From Mariprofundaceae bacterium (GTDB lineage: Bacteria > Pseudomonadota > Zetaproteobacteria > Mariprofundales > Mariprofundaceae), in contig JAUZQT010000158.1 in NCBI GenBank assembly GCA_030950825.1, forward strand, positions 1-18,107: a DNA stretch of 18,107 bases, read 5' to 3'. The notes below the pieces were generated by a model. It searched no databases. It was not told the origin of the DNA and saw only the letters and a program-made list of their open reading frames with translations. The position numbers were made by a program, and so were the translations under genes. Positions 1-9,240 of the stretch are shown one piece after another; the stretch's first letter is position 1, and every line of letters starts with the position of its first letter.

Positions 1-1
1 G

Positions 2-91
2 ACTACGAAGGTTGGAGTTAAAACCAAACGGTTAAAAGCGGGCTGGGATGATGATTATTTGCTGAAATTATTATCAAAAAGGGACGCTTAA
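2..91 (+). CDS. C-terminal end of an unidentified protein (partial, enters from left edge)
   Basis: An open frame runs in from the left edge and ends at a TAA at 89-91, giving 29 residues that end in WDDDYLLKLLSKRDA. The mix of charged and hydrophobic residues looks like a real protein C-terminus, but I do not recognise the family. The DNA just after it is repeat-rich, so the gene may belong to an accessory segment. Too little is visible to assign a function, and a chance open frame of this length cannot be excluded. Confidence 0.35.
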   Translation, partial: TTKVGVKTKRLKAGWDDDYLLKLLSKRDA

Positions 92-155
92 AGAACAGTT
101 GAGTGTAACTTGCTGTTATTTATATGCGATTGCCCTAATTATGTCCCCAGAACTT

Positions 156-274
156 AACTGACAAAATAAGCAGATAGGAAAGCCTGACCCTGTCTTTTGA
201 CCCTGTCTTTTGCCATACCAGAACAGTAGCGTGACTGGCAAAATAAGCAAATAAGCAAATAAGAAAGCCTGACC
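156..274. repeat. Imperfect direct repeat with short tandem expansions
   Basis: Copy 1 (156-189) and copy 2 (233-274) share the framework ACTGRCAAAATAAGCA then GAAAGCCTGACC. Copy 2 is longer because the octamer AATAAGCA is repeated (242-249, 250-257, and a one-mismatch third unit at 258-265). Between the copies the 13-mer GACCCTGTCTTTT is duplicated in tandem (186-198 and 199-211). The pattern resembles short REP-like intergenic repeats. No transposase is visible beside it. Confidence 0.6.
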
Positions 275-445
275 TGGTTAGTTGGTAACCACGATTTTCA
301 TCATGGATTCCCAATACAGTTGGGTTGCTGAGCTTGTCGAAGCAGGAATGACGTTTTTTAGAGCCAAGTTGAGCATCTTGTTAGCATGCTGAATAGTTGC
401 ATCTTTATTTAATAATAAAGAGCCAAAAACTGGCAAATTAAAGTT

Positions 446-473
446 TAATAAAAGCCCGTTATTTCAACAGCCT
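446..473 (-). terminator. Probable rho-independent terminator of the minus-strand operon
   Basis: On the minus strand, about 25 bases after the helicase stop, AGGCTGTT and AACGGGCT can form an eight-position stem with one G-G mismatch and one G-T pair around the loop GAAAT. The stem ends directly in TTTTATT. Position and shape fit a terminator for the helicase transcript. The mismatch keeps confidence moderate. Confidence 0.45.
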
Positions 474-498
474 AGGCTCAGGCGAGGTGGCTGATTGC

Positions 499-2607
499 CT
501 ATTTCGGAGGATATTTAACCTTTAAAGCCGCATATTTCAACATCAACCGCTTTAATCCAACACGCTCAAACTCCACAGAAACACGTGTTGCATTGCCGCT
601 TCCCTCAAGCTCCAGAACGACACCTTCACCAAAACTTGGGTGCGAGACAGAGCTCCCAACGGTTAAGCCATGGCTGATCGCTGTCATTTTTACAGTATTG
701 GCTTGCTTGCAATGCAGCGTGTCTGCAGCAATATTTTTAATAAAACGGCTAGGCAAAGGAAAGTGCATGTCACCAAAAATTTTCCGCTGGCGCGCTGAAG
801 TAAGCAATAAGACATTTTCCGCACGCGTGATACCTACATACAACAGTCGCCTCTCTTCTGCGATGCCTGTCTCTCCTTCATCCAACGCACGTTGATGCGG
901 CAATAGGCCATCTTCTACACCAGCCAGTACGACTGTATCAAACTCCAGTCCCTTAGCGCGATGCAAACTCATTAAATTGACCTGCGATTGCTCTGCATCT
1001 TTATTGTCTTCTTCACCCGATTGCAAAAGTGCCGCACGATCCATAAATTCAATCGGAGTAACCCCTTCCTGCATGGTTATTTCAATGTAACTTTGCAGCG
1101 TACGAATATTTTCCAAGCGAGACTCTGCCTCAAGCTGACCAAATGATTGCAGGCTATTAATATAGGAAGTCTCTTCTAACATGGTCATCAAACCATAATC
1201 TTCCAGCTGATCAAGCTTGGCTCGCACACGTACAATCAATTGCGCCAAAGGCTGTAGTTTTTTGGCTGCGCCCTCGCCATGACCTTCTGCCAAAAAATCC
1301 AACCAGTCACTGGCGCGCATGCCTGAAGCGCCCAGTTGTGCAGCTACTTGCTCCTGTCCCTTCAAGCCGATACCACGTTTGGGCTTGTTTACAATACGCA
1401 ACAAGTGCATCGCATCGGCGCAGCGATTGATCAGAGCCCAAAAACTTAGTGCGTCTTTAATTTCCAAACGCTCAAAAAAGCCAACGCCGCCGATAATCTG
1501 ATAAGGCATATCTTCCTGTCGAAGAACTTGCTCCAATGCCAATGATTGCCGATTGGAGCGGTATAAAATAGCCATGTCTCGCCATGCTACGCCTTGATCA
1601 CGGCGCGCATTTAAAAAACGAGCTATCTTGCGTGCTTCATCATATTCATCATTGCACACCTGCCATTCAGGTTTAATGCCGTCTTTCCGAGTGGGGCGCA
1701 GGGTTTTAACGTGGCGATTGCTATTGTCATGAATAACAGCATTGGCAAGCTTCAAAATAGATGGTGTGGAACGATAATTCTCTTCAAGGCGGTGTGTGCC
1801 AACGGCTATGCCTGCCCAGATATGCTCAAAATCAAGAATATGCCGCACATCCGCACCACGCCAGCCATAGATTGACTGATCATCATCGCCAACCACCGTT
1901 AAATTATGGTGTTCAGCACACAAAAGGGTCAGCCACTCGTGCTGGACAGGGTTGGTATCTTGATATTCATCCACCAATACATGATCAAAGCGCGCTCGCA
2001 GAGCCACTGCAATATCGGGTATTTCACGCAATAGACGCACAGCATTCACAATCAAATCAGAGAAGTCCATGCGCTCGAGTTGCAGCAATTGGGCTTGGTA
2101 TTCGGCATATAACTCTCGCAAATCAATGCCACTCCACATTTGTGTTTCTGCTTGGTCAGGCAGTAAGCCTGCATGCTTACAATGCTCAATCCAGCCAATC
2201 AAATAGGCAGGGTGCAACCTATCTGAAGCTATATTACGCAACTTTAACATGCGCTTGACCAAGGTTCGTTGATCATCGGAATCAATGACCTGAAAAGATT
2301 TTGGATAACCCAAAGCATCCGCATAGCGCCGCAAAAAACGCAAGGATAGCGCATGAAATGTGCCAGACATAACACCGCCGCCACCATCGCCAATCAAATC
2401 ACCCAAACGACCCTTCAACTCTGCTGCGGCTTTATTGGTAAAGGTAACCGCTAAAATACGATGCGGCGCAGTACCGTGCGCTGCGATCAAGTGCCCTATT
2501 CGATGGACAATGGTACGCGTTTTTCCTGAACCAGCTCCAGCCAAAATTAATTGCGGTCCATCACCGGCTTCAACGGCCTGCTGTTGTGCATGATTCAATT
2601 CAAACAT
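499..2607 (-). CDS. uvrD: UvrD/PcrA/Rep-type superfamily 1A DNA helicase
   Basis: ATP-dependent 3'-5' DNA helicase of the UvrD/PcrA/Rep group, acting in the cytoplasm in excision and mismatch repair and clearance of replication blocks. All SF1A motifs are visible: Walker A GAGSGKT (residues 24-30 from the chosen start), motif II DEYQDTN, motif III VGDDDQSIYGWRGA, motif IV ENYRS, motif V LHRAKGLEFD and motif VI LLYVGITRA. The C-terminus (HPSFGEGVV onward) looks like the Tudor-like tail of PcrA/UvrD, which contacts RNA polymerase in relatives. Length is about 702 residues, normal for the family. The frame is open to a GTG at 2631, but I chose the ATG at 2607 because MFELNHAQQQAV matches where family members begin and because it overlaps the upstream ClC stop by 8 bases, suggesting translational coupling. 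No Shine-Dalgarno is evident. UvrD versus PcrA or Rep cannot be settled by eye. Confidence 0.93.
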   Translation of the reverse strand: MFELNHAQQQAVEAGDGPQLILAGAGSGKTRTIVHRIGHLIAAHGTAPHRILAVTFTNKAAAELKGRLGDLIGDGGGGVMSGTFHALSLRFLRRYADALGYPKSFQVIDSDDQRTLVKRMLKLRNIASDRLHPAYLIGWIEHCKHAGLLPDQAETQMWSGIDLRELYAEYQAQLLQLERMDFSDLIVNAVRLLREIPDIAVALRARFDHVLVDEYQDTNPVQHEWLTLLCAEHHNLTVVGDDDQSIYGWRGADVRHILDFEHIWAGIAVGTHRLEENYRSTPSILKLANAVIHDNSNRHVKTLRPTRKDGIKPEWQVCNDEYDEARKIARFLNARRDQGVAWRDMAILYRSNRQSLALEQVLRQEDMPYQIIGGVGFFERLEIKDALSFWALINRCADAMHLLRIVNKPKRGIGLKGQEQVAAQLGASGMRASDWLDFLAEGHGEGAAKKLQPLAQLIVRVRAKLDQLEDYGLMTMLEETSYINSLQSFGQLEAESRLENIRTLQSYIEITMQEGVTPIEFMDRAALLQSGEEDNKDAEQSQVNLMSLHRAKGLEFDTVVLAGVEDGLLPHQRALDEGETGIAEERRLLYVGITRAENVLLLTSARQRKIFGDMHFPLPSRFIKNIAADTLHCKQANTVKMTAISHGLTVGSSVSHPSFGEGVVLELEGSGNATRVSVEFERVGLKRLMLKYAALKVKYPPK

Positions 2608-4393
2608 GACTATGATCGTCCATTTTTTCACCGTGTTTTACAATCAATTTATGATATTTTGAAAATACCGCGTTGCGTGATAAAATACCCAGAACTTTTC
2701 GCGGGTTATCCGCAGCAACCACTGGCATTTGCTCAAACTCAACACGATCCAATAAGGTAATTGCATTCAATAAATTATCATTTTCTGCAATGGTCAATAC
2801 TTTTCTATTGGCAATTTCAGATGCCACCACGACCTGATCCAAAGTCGAATCAAGCAGCCATGCCTGCAAATCGGCAAAGGTAATGATACCGACCATCAAA
2901 TCATCATTATCAACAACCTGTACACAGCCTTTACCTGATGCAACATATACCCGCTTTAACTCCTCCAAGCGGGCATATTCTGATATTTTCGGTATCGGTT
3001 TCCAGGGAATACGGCTCACAGGCACCGAACGCATCCATGAACGCTCCAATCCCCAGCTGGTTTCAATGCCTCGCTCTTGCAAGGCTTCCGTGACTGCTGA
3101 GCCTTCACCAAAAGCACGTTTTACCAACGCAGCAACCACACATGCCGCCATTAAGGGCATCATGATTTGATAGTTACCTGACAACTCAAAGACCATCAAA
3201 ATAGAGCTCATCGGTGCTTGCAGCATGGCCGCCATCATCGCTGCACATGCGACAAGCGCATAAGCGCCATAACTTTCTGACATTTCAGGGAAAAGGCTAC
3301 CCATAATCAAACCGAAAAAAGCACCCGCAACCACACCCATAAATACCGATGGGCCAATCATGCCGCCACCAAAGCCGGCACCTGAGCAAATCACACTCAC
3401 CACGGCTTTAAAAATCAGTAATAGCCCCAGAAAAAGTAATACGGGCAACGCCAACCCTTGAATACTTGGCTCAATACCTTCCAATAAAATATTTTCCACA
3501 GTGCCGTAACCAATGGACATCACTTCAGGCATAATTAAGGCAAGGCAGCCTAAAACAAAGCCTGCGACGACAGGTCGAAAAATAGGATTGCGCACATATT
3601 TCTCAAAAAGTTTCCGTGATATTGGCAGTGATTTCAAAAGCACTGCGGCAATCAAACCACAAAACACACCCAAGCCCATATAAGCAGGAATTTCCCAGCT
3701 TGAAACCAGCATAAAGTCGGGTATTGAAAACATCGTCGTATCACCCAAGTGCGCCCGTGTGATGACCGTGGCAATTACCGCTGAAAGAACAATCGGCGTA
3801 AATGTTGCAATGGCATAATCGGTTAAAATAACTTCCAAGGCAAATAATACGCCTGCAATTGGAGCATTAAATGCCGCTGCAATACCCGCAGCCACACCGC
3901 AACCCACGATTGTCCGCATCTGCTTTTCGTTGAGTGCAAATACTTTGCCCAATTGGGAGGCCAGTGCTGCCCCTAAAGCAACGGTTGGCGCTTCCCTACC
4001 CATTGAAGCGCCACTGCCGACAGAGATAATATTACTGGCCAATTCGGCCAGTGCTTTTCGCCCACTAATTCGCCCACCACGTTCAGACAATGCTTCCAAC
4101 ACGCCAGGAATCACGCGCGCTTCATCTTTTGGCATCCAGTAATGATTGATTAAGCCAACCAGCAAACCACCAGATACAGGGGCTAGGATAAATAAATACC
4201 AAGGAATTGTATCCAAAGCAGCAGACCATGTTACTTCACCTGTCCAAAGCATTGCCACCCACTCAATGCCAAAACGCAATGCCAGTGCGCCGTAACCTGC
4301 TAAAACACCCACCAATAATGCCAAACCACCCAGATACATGTGTTCATGCGTAACCACCCATCGGTTCGCTTGGTGATGCAACATTTTTAACAT
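2600..4393 (-). CDS. ClC-family anion channel/transporter with C-terminal CBS pair
   Basis: Inner-membrane anion transport protein of the ClC family (597 residues): a polytopic core to about residue 445, then two CBS domains at about 455-590 that probably bind an adenine nucleotide. Family hallmarks are GREAP (132-136, with gating Glu134), GVLFALEV (180-187) and GGGMIGP (341-347). Compared from memory with E. coli ClcA, several pore residues differ. The GSGIP filter aligns with ARVIP (Arg93 in place of the chloride-binding Ser). The proton-path Glu203 position is Val187. The central Tyr445 position appears to be Val433. Channel-like behaviour or a different anion is therefore possible, but that is inference. 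The gene starts 24 bases after the rsmA stop and overlaps the helicase start. A second in-frame ATG lies at codon 4, and neither has a clear Shine-Dalgarno. Confidence 0.88.
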   Translation of the reverse strand: MLKMLHHQANRWVVTHEHMYLGGLALLVGVLAGYGALALRFGIEWVAMLWTGEVTWSAALDTIPWYLFILAPVSGGLLVGLINHYWMPKDEARVIPGVLEALSERGGRISGRKALAELASNIISVGSGASMGREAPTVALGAALASQLGKVFALNEKQMRTIVGCGVAAGIAAAFNAPIAGVLFALEVILTDYAIATFTPIVLSAVIATVITRAHLGDTTMFSIPDFMLVSSWEIPAYMGLGVFCGLIAAVLLKSLPISRKLFEKYVRNPIFRPVVAGFVLGCLALIMPEVMSIGYGTVENILLEGIEPSIQGLALPVLLFLGLLLIFKAVVSVICSGAGFGGGMIGPSVFMGVVAGAFFGLIMGSLFPEMSESYGAYALVACAAMMAAMLQAPMSSILMVFELSGNYQIMMPLMAACVVAALVKRAFGEGSAVTEALQERGIETSWGLERSWMRSVPVSRIPWKPIPKISEYARLEELKRVYVASGKGCVQVVDNDDLMVGIITFADLQAWLLDSTLDQVVVASEIANRKVLTIAENDNLLNAITLLDRVEFEQMPVVAADNPRKVLGILSRNAVFSKYHKLIVKHGEKMDDHSHV

Positions 4394-4417
4394 AGCGGGA
4401 TAGTAACAAAGGGTGGC

Positions 4418-5230
4418 CTATACTCCAACGCCGCACCTACCTAGTGGTTGGTAGACAGCTGTGATGCGAGCCCAAGCATCGTAATCCAATTGCTCAGCCC
4501 TGTTGCGAGGATCGATATTAATCGCCATAAAATCATCAGCCGTGAGTGAACCTTTGAAGTTATTCAAAATGGTTTTACGTCTATGTGCAAACCCCTTGCG
4601 TACTGTTTTTCGCAGTGCTTCAAAGCGACAAGGGGGGGTGTTGCCATGCGGTATGAATAGTAATACCACCGAATGAACCTTGGGCGGCGGGACAAATGCA
4701 CCTGGTGGCAATAAAAGCAGGCGTTTGACATGATAATGATGGCGCGCCAACACGGACAAGCCGCCATAGGTTTTACTGCCAGGGGCAGCCATAATACGGT
4801 TGCCCACTTCACGCTGGTACATCAACACCATGCCCCCTGATAAATCATGGCTGGCTAGCTGCGCTGTAAGTGGGCCGCTAATATTATAAGGTAGGTTTCC
4901 TGTAATCCACTCGGGTTGTATTTGTTGAACGGTATTCGACAGCACCTTGAGAACATCGCCATGAACCACACTGAGAAGGTCTGTTTCAGCCTCATATTCA
5001 CGCCACATTGATGCAAAACGATCATCTTTTTCAATCACCGTCAGCGCGCCAACACGCTGCAATAAAGCATGGGTAATGGCGCCAAGACCAGGGCCTATTT
5101 CAATCACCCTAGCGCCATTTGGAACACTCATGGCAATTTTATGGATGGCACGCTGATCACGCAAAAAGTGCTGCCCAAGGGCTTTGTTGGCTTTTAATTT
5201 AAAAGTGGGAGAAGAATTATTATCCAGCAT
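4418..5230 (-). CDS. rsmA: 16S rRNA (adenine1518/1519-N6)-dimethyltransferase RsmA (KsgA)
   Basis: Dimethylates the two adjacent adenines in the 3'-terminal hairpin of 16S rRNA with S-adenosylmethionine, a late checkpoint in 30S assembly. Diagnostic motifs are present: LGQHFL (18-23), the SAM-binding loop VIEIGPGLG (42-50), the acidic SAM contact VIEKD (65-69), GDVL (91-94) and the catalytic NLPYN (112-116). The C-terminal rRNA-binding part includes the basic run KGFAHRRKT. Length is 270 residues, as in E. coli KsgA. It is followed after 24 bases by the ClC gene and preceded by a 127-base gap after the AsmA-like gene, so it could have its own promoter, although I do not see a convincing one. 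A weak ACGGG sits right before the ATG. Confidence 0.95.
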   Translation of the reverse strand: MLDNNSSPTFKLKANKALGQHFLRDQRAIHKIAMSVPNGARVIEIGPGLGAITHALLQRVGALTVIEKDDRFASMWREYEAETDLLSVVHGDVLKVLSNTVQQIQPEWITGNLPYNISGPLTAQLASHDLSGGMVLMYQREVGNRIMAAPGSKTYGGLSVLARHHYHVKRLLLLPPGAFVPPPKVHSVVLLFIPHGNTPPCRFEALRKTVRKGFAHRRKTILNNFKGSLTADDFMAINIDPRNRAEQLDYDAWARITAVYQPLGRCGVGV

Positions 5231-5357
5231 CCCGTAAAGCTAGATTATTTTTCCAAACTCTTCGCCCATTACTTTTTATTTCTTTACGATGCCTTAGTCT
5301 GAATTATTCATCATTCAGGCCAGATTCCGCAAGTGCTCGCACATACATAGCGCAGGC

Positions 5358-8300
5358 TCATGGTTTTTTTTCTTTGGGCATATCACCAAACCATAAATTT
5401 GGCAGGTTTAATAAACCCTCAATCAAACCAGGGCGGGATAAACCCGCTTCTTTGGGCGTTATCTGGTTGACTTCAGCATCTGAAATGGAGCCGTGCATAT
5501 GATATATTTTGCGTATAAACGAGTGAGCCGCGCCACCAAGAAGATCGCGTAGCAGCGGAATTTTCCCAAGCAAGGCATCCATATTTTGAAAGGGCTGCAC
5601 AACCATCTTTAAGTCGATATTGTTTTTTTCAAGGTCTAAAGTCCCTTCCCCTGCAATGTCCATAGCCGATGAGCGCAAGCCCAGCTTGTGAATATGAAAT
5701 ATTTGATTCTCTAAACTGGCCTCAATTTGTAATCGTTTATAATACAATCCCTTTTGTGTTAAATCTTTACGACGACCAAAAATCAAAGCGGGCAAATCTA
5801 CAAGGCTGATCGCAGCCAATGTTTTGGTGAGCGTCCCCCCTTTGAGAAGCGTTCCATTATCTACCCGTAAACGCAAGCGCCCATCCAGGCCTTCCCACCA
5901 CGGCTGATTTCGCAATAAAACACCTTGCCCTAAAAATAGAGCCTGCATTTCCCCGCCTTCAAATAAAGCACTCAATTTAGCTTGCTGCATGGTGCTGCCA
6001 AAATTCCCATCAAGTTGCGCAAAACCACGCCAATGCATGCCACCGCCCTTTTCTGGCCTCAAGGAGGCTGAAAGCAATAAATGCTGCTTACCCATATTGG
6101 CAGACAACTGTCGCAAATCCACCATGCCTGCACCAGGCAAAGCAAATAGAGCAGAGACATCGTGCAATGAAAGTGTTCCCGAATGAATGTCGCGCGCCTT
6201 AAAAAAACCAGTGCTATTGTGTTTTGATGCAAGCTTCATCGACACGTCCGTCATCCTTGCATCATCCCATATAAAGGTATCAATATTGGCACGAAGTGCC
6301 CACGGTTTATCCTCAATCACTTTGGTGTTTGGTAGCTGCTTTGGCAGCGCCTGGCGATTTAAATAAGTTGCATTAATATCCATTTCCCACGGCTCTTTTG
6401 TAAAAGGTGCTGTAACCTTCAGCGCACCGTTAAAAGCTGGTGCCTTAAGAGAAAGCAAGTTTAATTTTAAGCCTTGCTTGCTCAATAACCCTGATCCAGA
6501 CAGCTGTATAGGAGATTGATCGCAAAATAACTTATGCAGCTTGAGCACCCCGTTATCCAGCTCCCCCTGAACATCAATTTGCATCGCTTGATTAGACTTC
6601 TTGCTGGAACCTAAAAAGTTCCCCCAGCCTGCTTTCTTAAAATTTAATATTCCTTGCCAATCATCATCGAAGTGAATGTCTGCCTGTAATAGCCCAGTCG
6701 GCTGCTCAATGGGGATATGATAGTATGCTAATAAATCAGCAAAATTAGCTTCTATATGCGCTTCCAGCGTTTGCAATTGTAAGCCTTGCAGCGCAGATTC
6801 TGCGGCATGAAAGGACAACAGTGCATCAAGCATTCCGCTTTGCACGGCAAGATCCTGAACGCTCAGGCCATCCTGCATATCCCAAATAACTTCCCCTGAT
6901 TGAACCTGAATGGGAATCATATCGTTAGGATTTAAATGCCATGTTGCTGACGGTATCAATGAAATATGTGCAAGACTCGGCAAATCTTCTAAAAGGTTCC
7001 AAGTTAAACGAAGCTTTGTTGTCGCAGGGGCTTTTTTCCAGTGGAGGTTTTGGGCTGGCGATGGATTAACCCATTGCAACAACTTGGCCACATCGGTTTG
7101 CCCATGAGCCTGAACTTCTAACGTCAGCGTTTCCCATGATATATTTAATTTTCCTGCACCAGTGCCAACACCATGTGGCAATTGAATGGAACGAACATCC
7201 GCTTTTAAGCCCAGCTCATTCAAATCGATTATTGCCTGACCATGACTTAAGCGGTCGTCACCAAGCCCTAGGTGAATATCAGTATCATCCACTGCTGCTG
7301 TAACATGATAACGCAATGCATCCCAATCAGACGGCGGTGCTTGTAGAGGCTGCTGCCATGGAATATTCAAGGAAACCTGAATATCCGATGCAACACCATC
7401 CGTCATTTTGGCAAGCCAGTCCAACCAGCTGGGCGTATCATCCAGTGGGCGCAGCCAAGACCACAAAAGCGGCATATCCACATGCGGTGCGTTTGCTTGC
7501 AATGAAAGCTCACCGTCATACCAATAAGCACTTCCCACCGCTTTGTTTTTCCCCTGCTGCCAAGTTAGCACAGGAATATCCAATACTTGCAAATCGCCCG
7601 TCCCATTGAAGCTAAGCATCCATGTCGATGCCAGTTGATCAAAGGGCAATTGAAAAAGACCTGCTGATAAATCAATATTGGCATTCCTGCCTTCCAACTG
7701 CATGCCTAACTGCCACTGCTGTTTTGGCATTTTTTTTAAGTGGCCTTGACCAGAAACCTTTCCCCGCACAAATTCTTGCCATTCAACGGGCAACCACTGT
7801 AAATTATCAAATTGCCAATTCACAGAACTTAGCTGCGCGTGTGCATCCAGTGCCGCTGTAAGGCGAAAGTCTGGCGTGCGTAACAAGGCTTCTCCAGAAG
7901 CTGGGTTAAAATCGCCTACAACTGCTTTAAGTAAACCTTGATAGGATGCGTAATGCCATTGTACATCCATATCATCCACAATGATATGGATTGGCGGAGC
8001 CTTAGTATGGCTCTTGGTCGCCTGATTAGAGGCATCGAAGCTTAATAGCCCACCATGCAATGATATGCGTGTTGGCCACAATTCTCCTCGCATAAGGCCA
8101 GACAATGATACATGAACTGTCAACTCGGTGTCTTGGACGCTCATTATCGGATCGAATGTTCTAAAGCTGCAATGTTCAACTTTAAAGCCAATGTAGCCAG
8201 CCCAATACCAAGATAGCCCTTCCAATGAAAGCTCGCTTAATTGCAGTTCTTGCTGGAGCAGCGATTCAATATGCGGGCGCATACGATTAATATCAGGTGC

Positions 8301-8399
8301 AAACCACCAAGCAGTTAGCACCGTTAAGCCGATCAGCAGCAATAACATCATGCCGATGCGTCGACATGATGTTAGAATTTTATTTAAAGAGAACTTCAT
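5358..8399 (-). CDS. AsmA/YhdP-like envelope protein (DUF3971 / AsmA-like C-terminal region)
   Basis: Large envelope protein (1013 residues) anchored by one N-terminal membrane helix (about residues 16-32, MMLLLLIGLTVLTAWWF) after a short basic stretch, with the rest predicted to be periplasmic. The body is beta-rich and repetitive, as in AsmA-like proteins. The last 130 residues contain the typical pattern (LGLRSSAMDIAGEGTLDLEK, later VQPFQNMDALLGKIPLLRDLLGG) seen at the C-terminus of YhdP and related proteins. In E. coli, YhdP, TamB and YdbH are redundant long hydrophobic-groove proteins that carry phospholipid to the outer membrane. It is shorter than E. coli YhdP (about 1270 residues). 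It follows mlaC on the same strand with a 196-base gap, so the context also points to lipid trafficking. YhdP orthology is likely but not proven. No good Shine-Dalgarno precedes this ATG. Confidence 0.8.
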   Translation of the reverse strand: MKFSLNKILTSCRRIGMMLLLLIGLTVLTAWWFAPDINRMRPHIESLLQQELQLSELSLEGLSWYWAGYIGFKVEHCSFRTFDPIMSVQDTELTVHVSLSGLMRGELWPTRISLHGGLLSFDASNQATKSHTKAPPIHIIVDDMDVQWHYASYQGLLKAVVGDFNPASGEALLRTPDFRLTAALDAHAQLSSVNWQFDNLQWLPVEWQEFVRGKVSGQGHLKKMPKQQWQLGMQLEGRNANIDLSAGLFQLPFDQLASTWMLSFNGTGDLQVLDIPVLTWQQGKNKAVGSAYWYDGELSLQANAPHVDMPLLWSWLRPLDDTPSWLDWLAKMTDGVASDIQVSLNIPWQQPLQAPPSDWDALRYHVTAAVDDTDIHLGLGDDRLSHGQAIIDLNELGLKADVRSIQLPHGVGTGAGKLNISWETLTLEVQAHGQTDVAKLLQWVNPSPAQNLHWKKAPATTKLRLTWNLLEDLPSLAHISLIPSATWHLNPNDMIPIQVQSGEVIWDMQDGLSVQDLAVQSGMLDALLSFHAAESALQGLQLQTLEAHIEANFADLLAYYHIPIEQPTGLLQADIHFDDDWQGILNFKKAGWGNFLGSSKKSNQAMQIDVQGELDNGVLKLHKLFCDQSPIQLSGSGLLSKQGLKLNLLSLKAPAFNGALKVTAPFTKEPWEMDINATYLNRQALPKQLPNTKVIEDKPWALRANIDTFIWDDARMTDVSMKLASKHNSTGFFKARDIHSGTLSLHDVSALFALPGAGMVDLRQLSANMGKQHLLLSASLRPEKGGGMHWRGFAQLDGNFGSTMQQAKLSALFEGGEMQALFLGQGVLLRNQPWWEGLDGRLRLRVDNGTLLKGGTLTKTLAAISLVDLPALIFGRRKDLTQKGLYYKRLQIEASLENQIFHIHKLGLRSSAMDIAGEGTLDLEKNNIDLKMVVQPFQNMDALLGKIPLLRDLLGGAAHSFIRKIYHMHGSISDAEVNQITPKEAGLSRPGLIEGLLNLPNLWFGDMPKEKKP

Positions 8400-8595
8400 G
8401 GTGAAGTTGTTTCATTGCCTTTTCCACACGGATTTCCACACAGATTTTCACGCCGCTATTAAGCCACTTTAACATGGAATAAATGAGCAGCAGGGCTTTT
8501 CCGCCTTGATAGATGCTTCATATTACGGGGTGACAAAAGTTTCACCTGCATCAACATGGCATAAACGTAGCCAACGTTTGTTTTATTCCCGCTCC

Positions 8596-9228
8596 TTAGC
8601 TGACATCCTTATGTTTAAGGCGCTCAACCTTATCATTTAATGACTTTAATAAGGCATCAAAACCGTCCTTTTTTAAAGGTCCTTTAAACTGTTTAATGTA
8701 TGTAGAAATCAGGCTCACACCCTCAATCTTGATGTTATATACCTGCCAAACATCATTTTTTTTGCGTAACAAATAGTCCACGGGAATCACTTTATTACCA
8801 TCAATGACACGCGTTTTAACCAATGCTCTAGTCTTTTTGAATTTAGCGTCATCAAACTCAACCGTTTGCCCCTTGTATGCAGCAAGACGATTGCCATAGG
8901 AACGCTCTAATAAATTGCGAAAGGCCGTCGTAAAGGCTGCTTGCTGTTCAGTACTCTGCTTTTTCCATACCTTGCCGACAGCCCGCCTTGCCATCAGACG
9001 ATAATTAAAACGCCCGTCAACCTGCTTGCCAATTGCTTGGCGGTCTTCTTCAGTAAGCTTACTTAGGTCTTTGCGTTGTTCCAAAACATGCAAAATACCA
9101 TTCACAGCCTTTTCAACAACAACTTTAGGGCCGTCAGCTGTTGTATCGACTGCCGAATCAGTGGCCCAGGCAGGCACTGCAAAACACAGTAGAAAAAGTG
9201 TTACGAGGCTTTTTATCATGATCTTCAT
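8596..9228 (-). CDS. mlaC: MlaC/Ttg2D-family periplasmic phospholipid-binding protein
   Basis: Periplasmic shuttle of the Mla pathway, carrying phospholipid between the outer-membrane MlaA complex and the inner-membrane MlaFED complex. The N-terminus is a classical signal peptide (MKIMIKSLVTLFLLCFAVPAWA, cleavage expected after AWA). The mature part has the family layout, including RFNYRLMARRAVG near residues 74-86 and a C-terminal YNIKIEGVSLISTY segment. The frame is open to an ATG at 9246, but the ATG at 9228 is chosen because AAGGAG lies six bases upstream of it and because the signal peptide then begins correctly. Length is 210 residues, close to E. coli MlaC. It lies 80 bases after mlaD on the same strand, completing the mlaFEDC order. 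Confidence 0.92.
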   Translation of the reverse strand: MKIMIKSLVTLFLLCFAVPAWATDSAVDTTADGPKVVVEKAVNGILHVLEQRKDLSKLTEEDRQAIGKQVDGRFNYRLMARRAVGKVWKKQSTEQQAAFTTAFRNLLERSYGNRLAAYKGQTVEFDDAKFKKTRALVKTRVIDGNKVIPVDYLLRKKNDVWQVYNIKIEGVSLISTYIKQFKGPLKKDGFDALLKSLNDKVERLKHKDVS

Positions 9229-9234
9229 GTTAAT

Positions 9235-9240
9235 CTCCTT
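9235..9240 (-). promoter_or_regulatory. Shine-Dalgarno of mlaC (fixes the start)
   Basis: On the minus strand the sequence reads AAGGAG, then six bases, then the ATG at 9228. This near-perfect site lies inside the longer open frame that begins at 9246 and so favours the downstream start. Confidence 0.8.

Larger units (their letters stand above)
92..498. other. Repeat-rich intergenic spacer
   Basis: No credible gene is visible in these 407 bases. The stretch holds a pair of related direct repeats (156-189 and 233-274), a tandem 13-mer (186-211), and a degenerate inverted-repeat-like block near 303-352 (GGATTCCC through GAAGCAGGAATGACG) that resembles common dispersed intergenic repeats of proteobacteria. 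A likely terminator for the minus-strand operon lies at its right end. This is probably the boundary between the minus-strand operon and an accessory segment to the left. Confidence 0.5.

Noticed and set aside
92..498. CRISPR array
   Set aside because: The repeats are too few, imperfect and unevenly spaced, and no cas genes are present.
593..2593. Several plus-strand open frames (593-895, 1319-1501, 1761-2258, 2360-2593)
   Set aside because: All lie antisense inside the well-supported helicase gene, lack recognisable domains and have composition expected of shadow frames.
8563..8579. Hairpin AAACGT-AGCCA-ACGTTT downstream of mlaC
   Set aside because: The stem is only six A/T-rich pairs, and on the minus strand no T-run follows it, so it does not support a terminator between mlaC and the AsmA-like gene.
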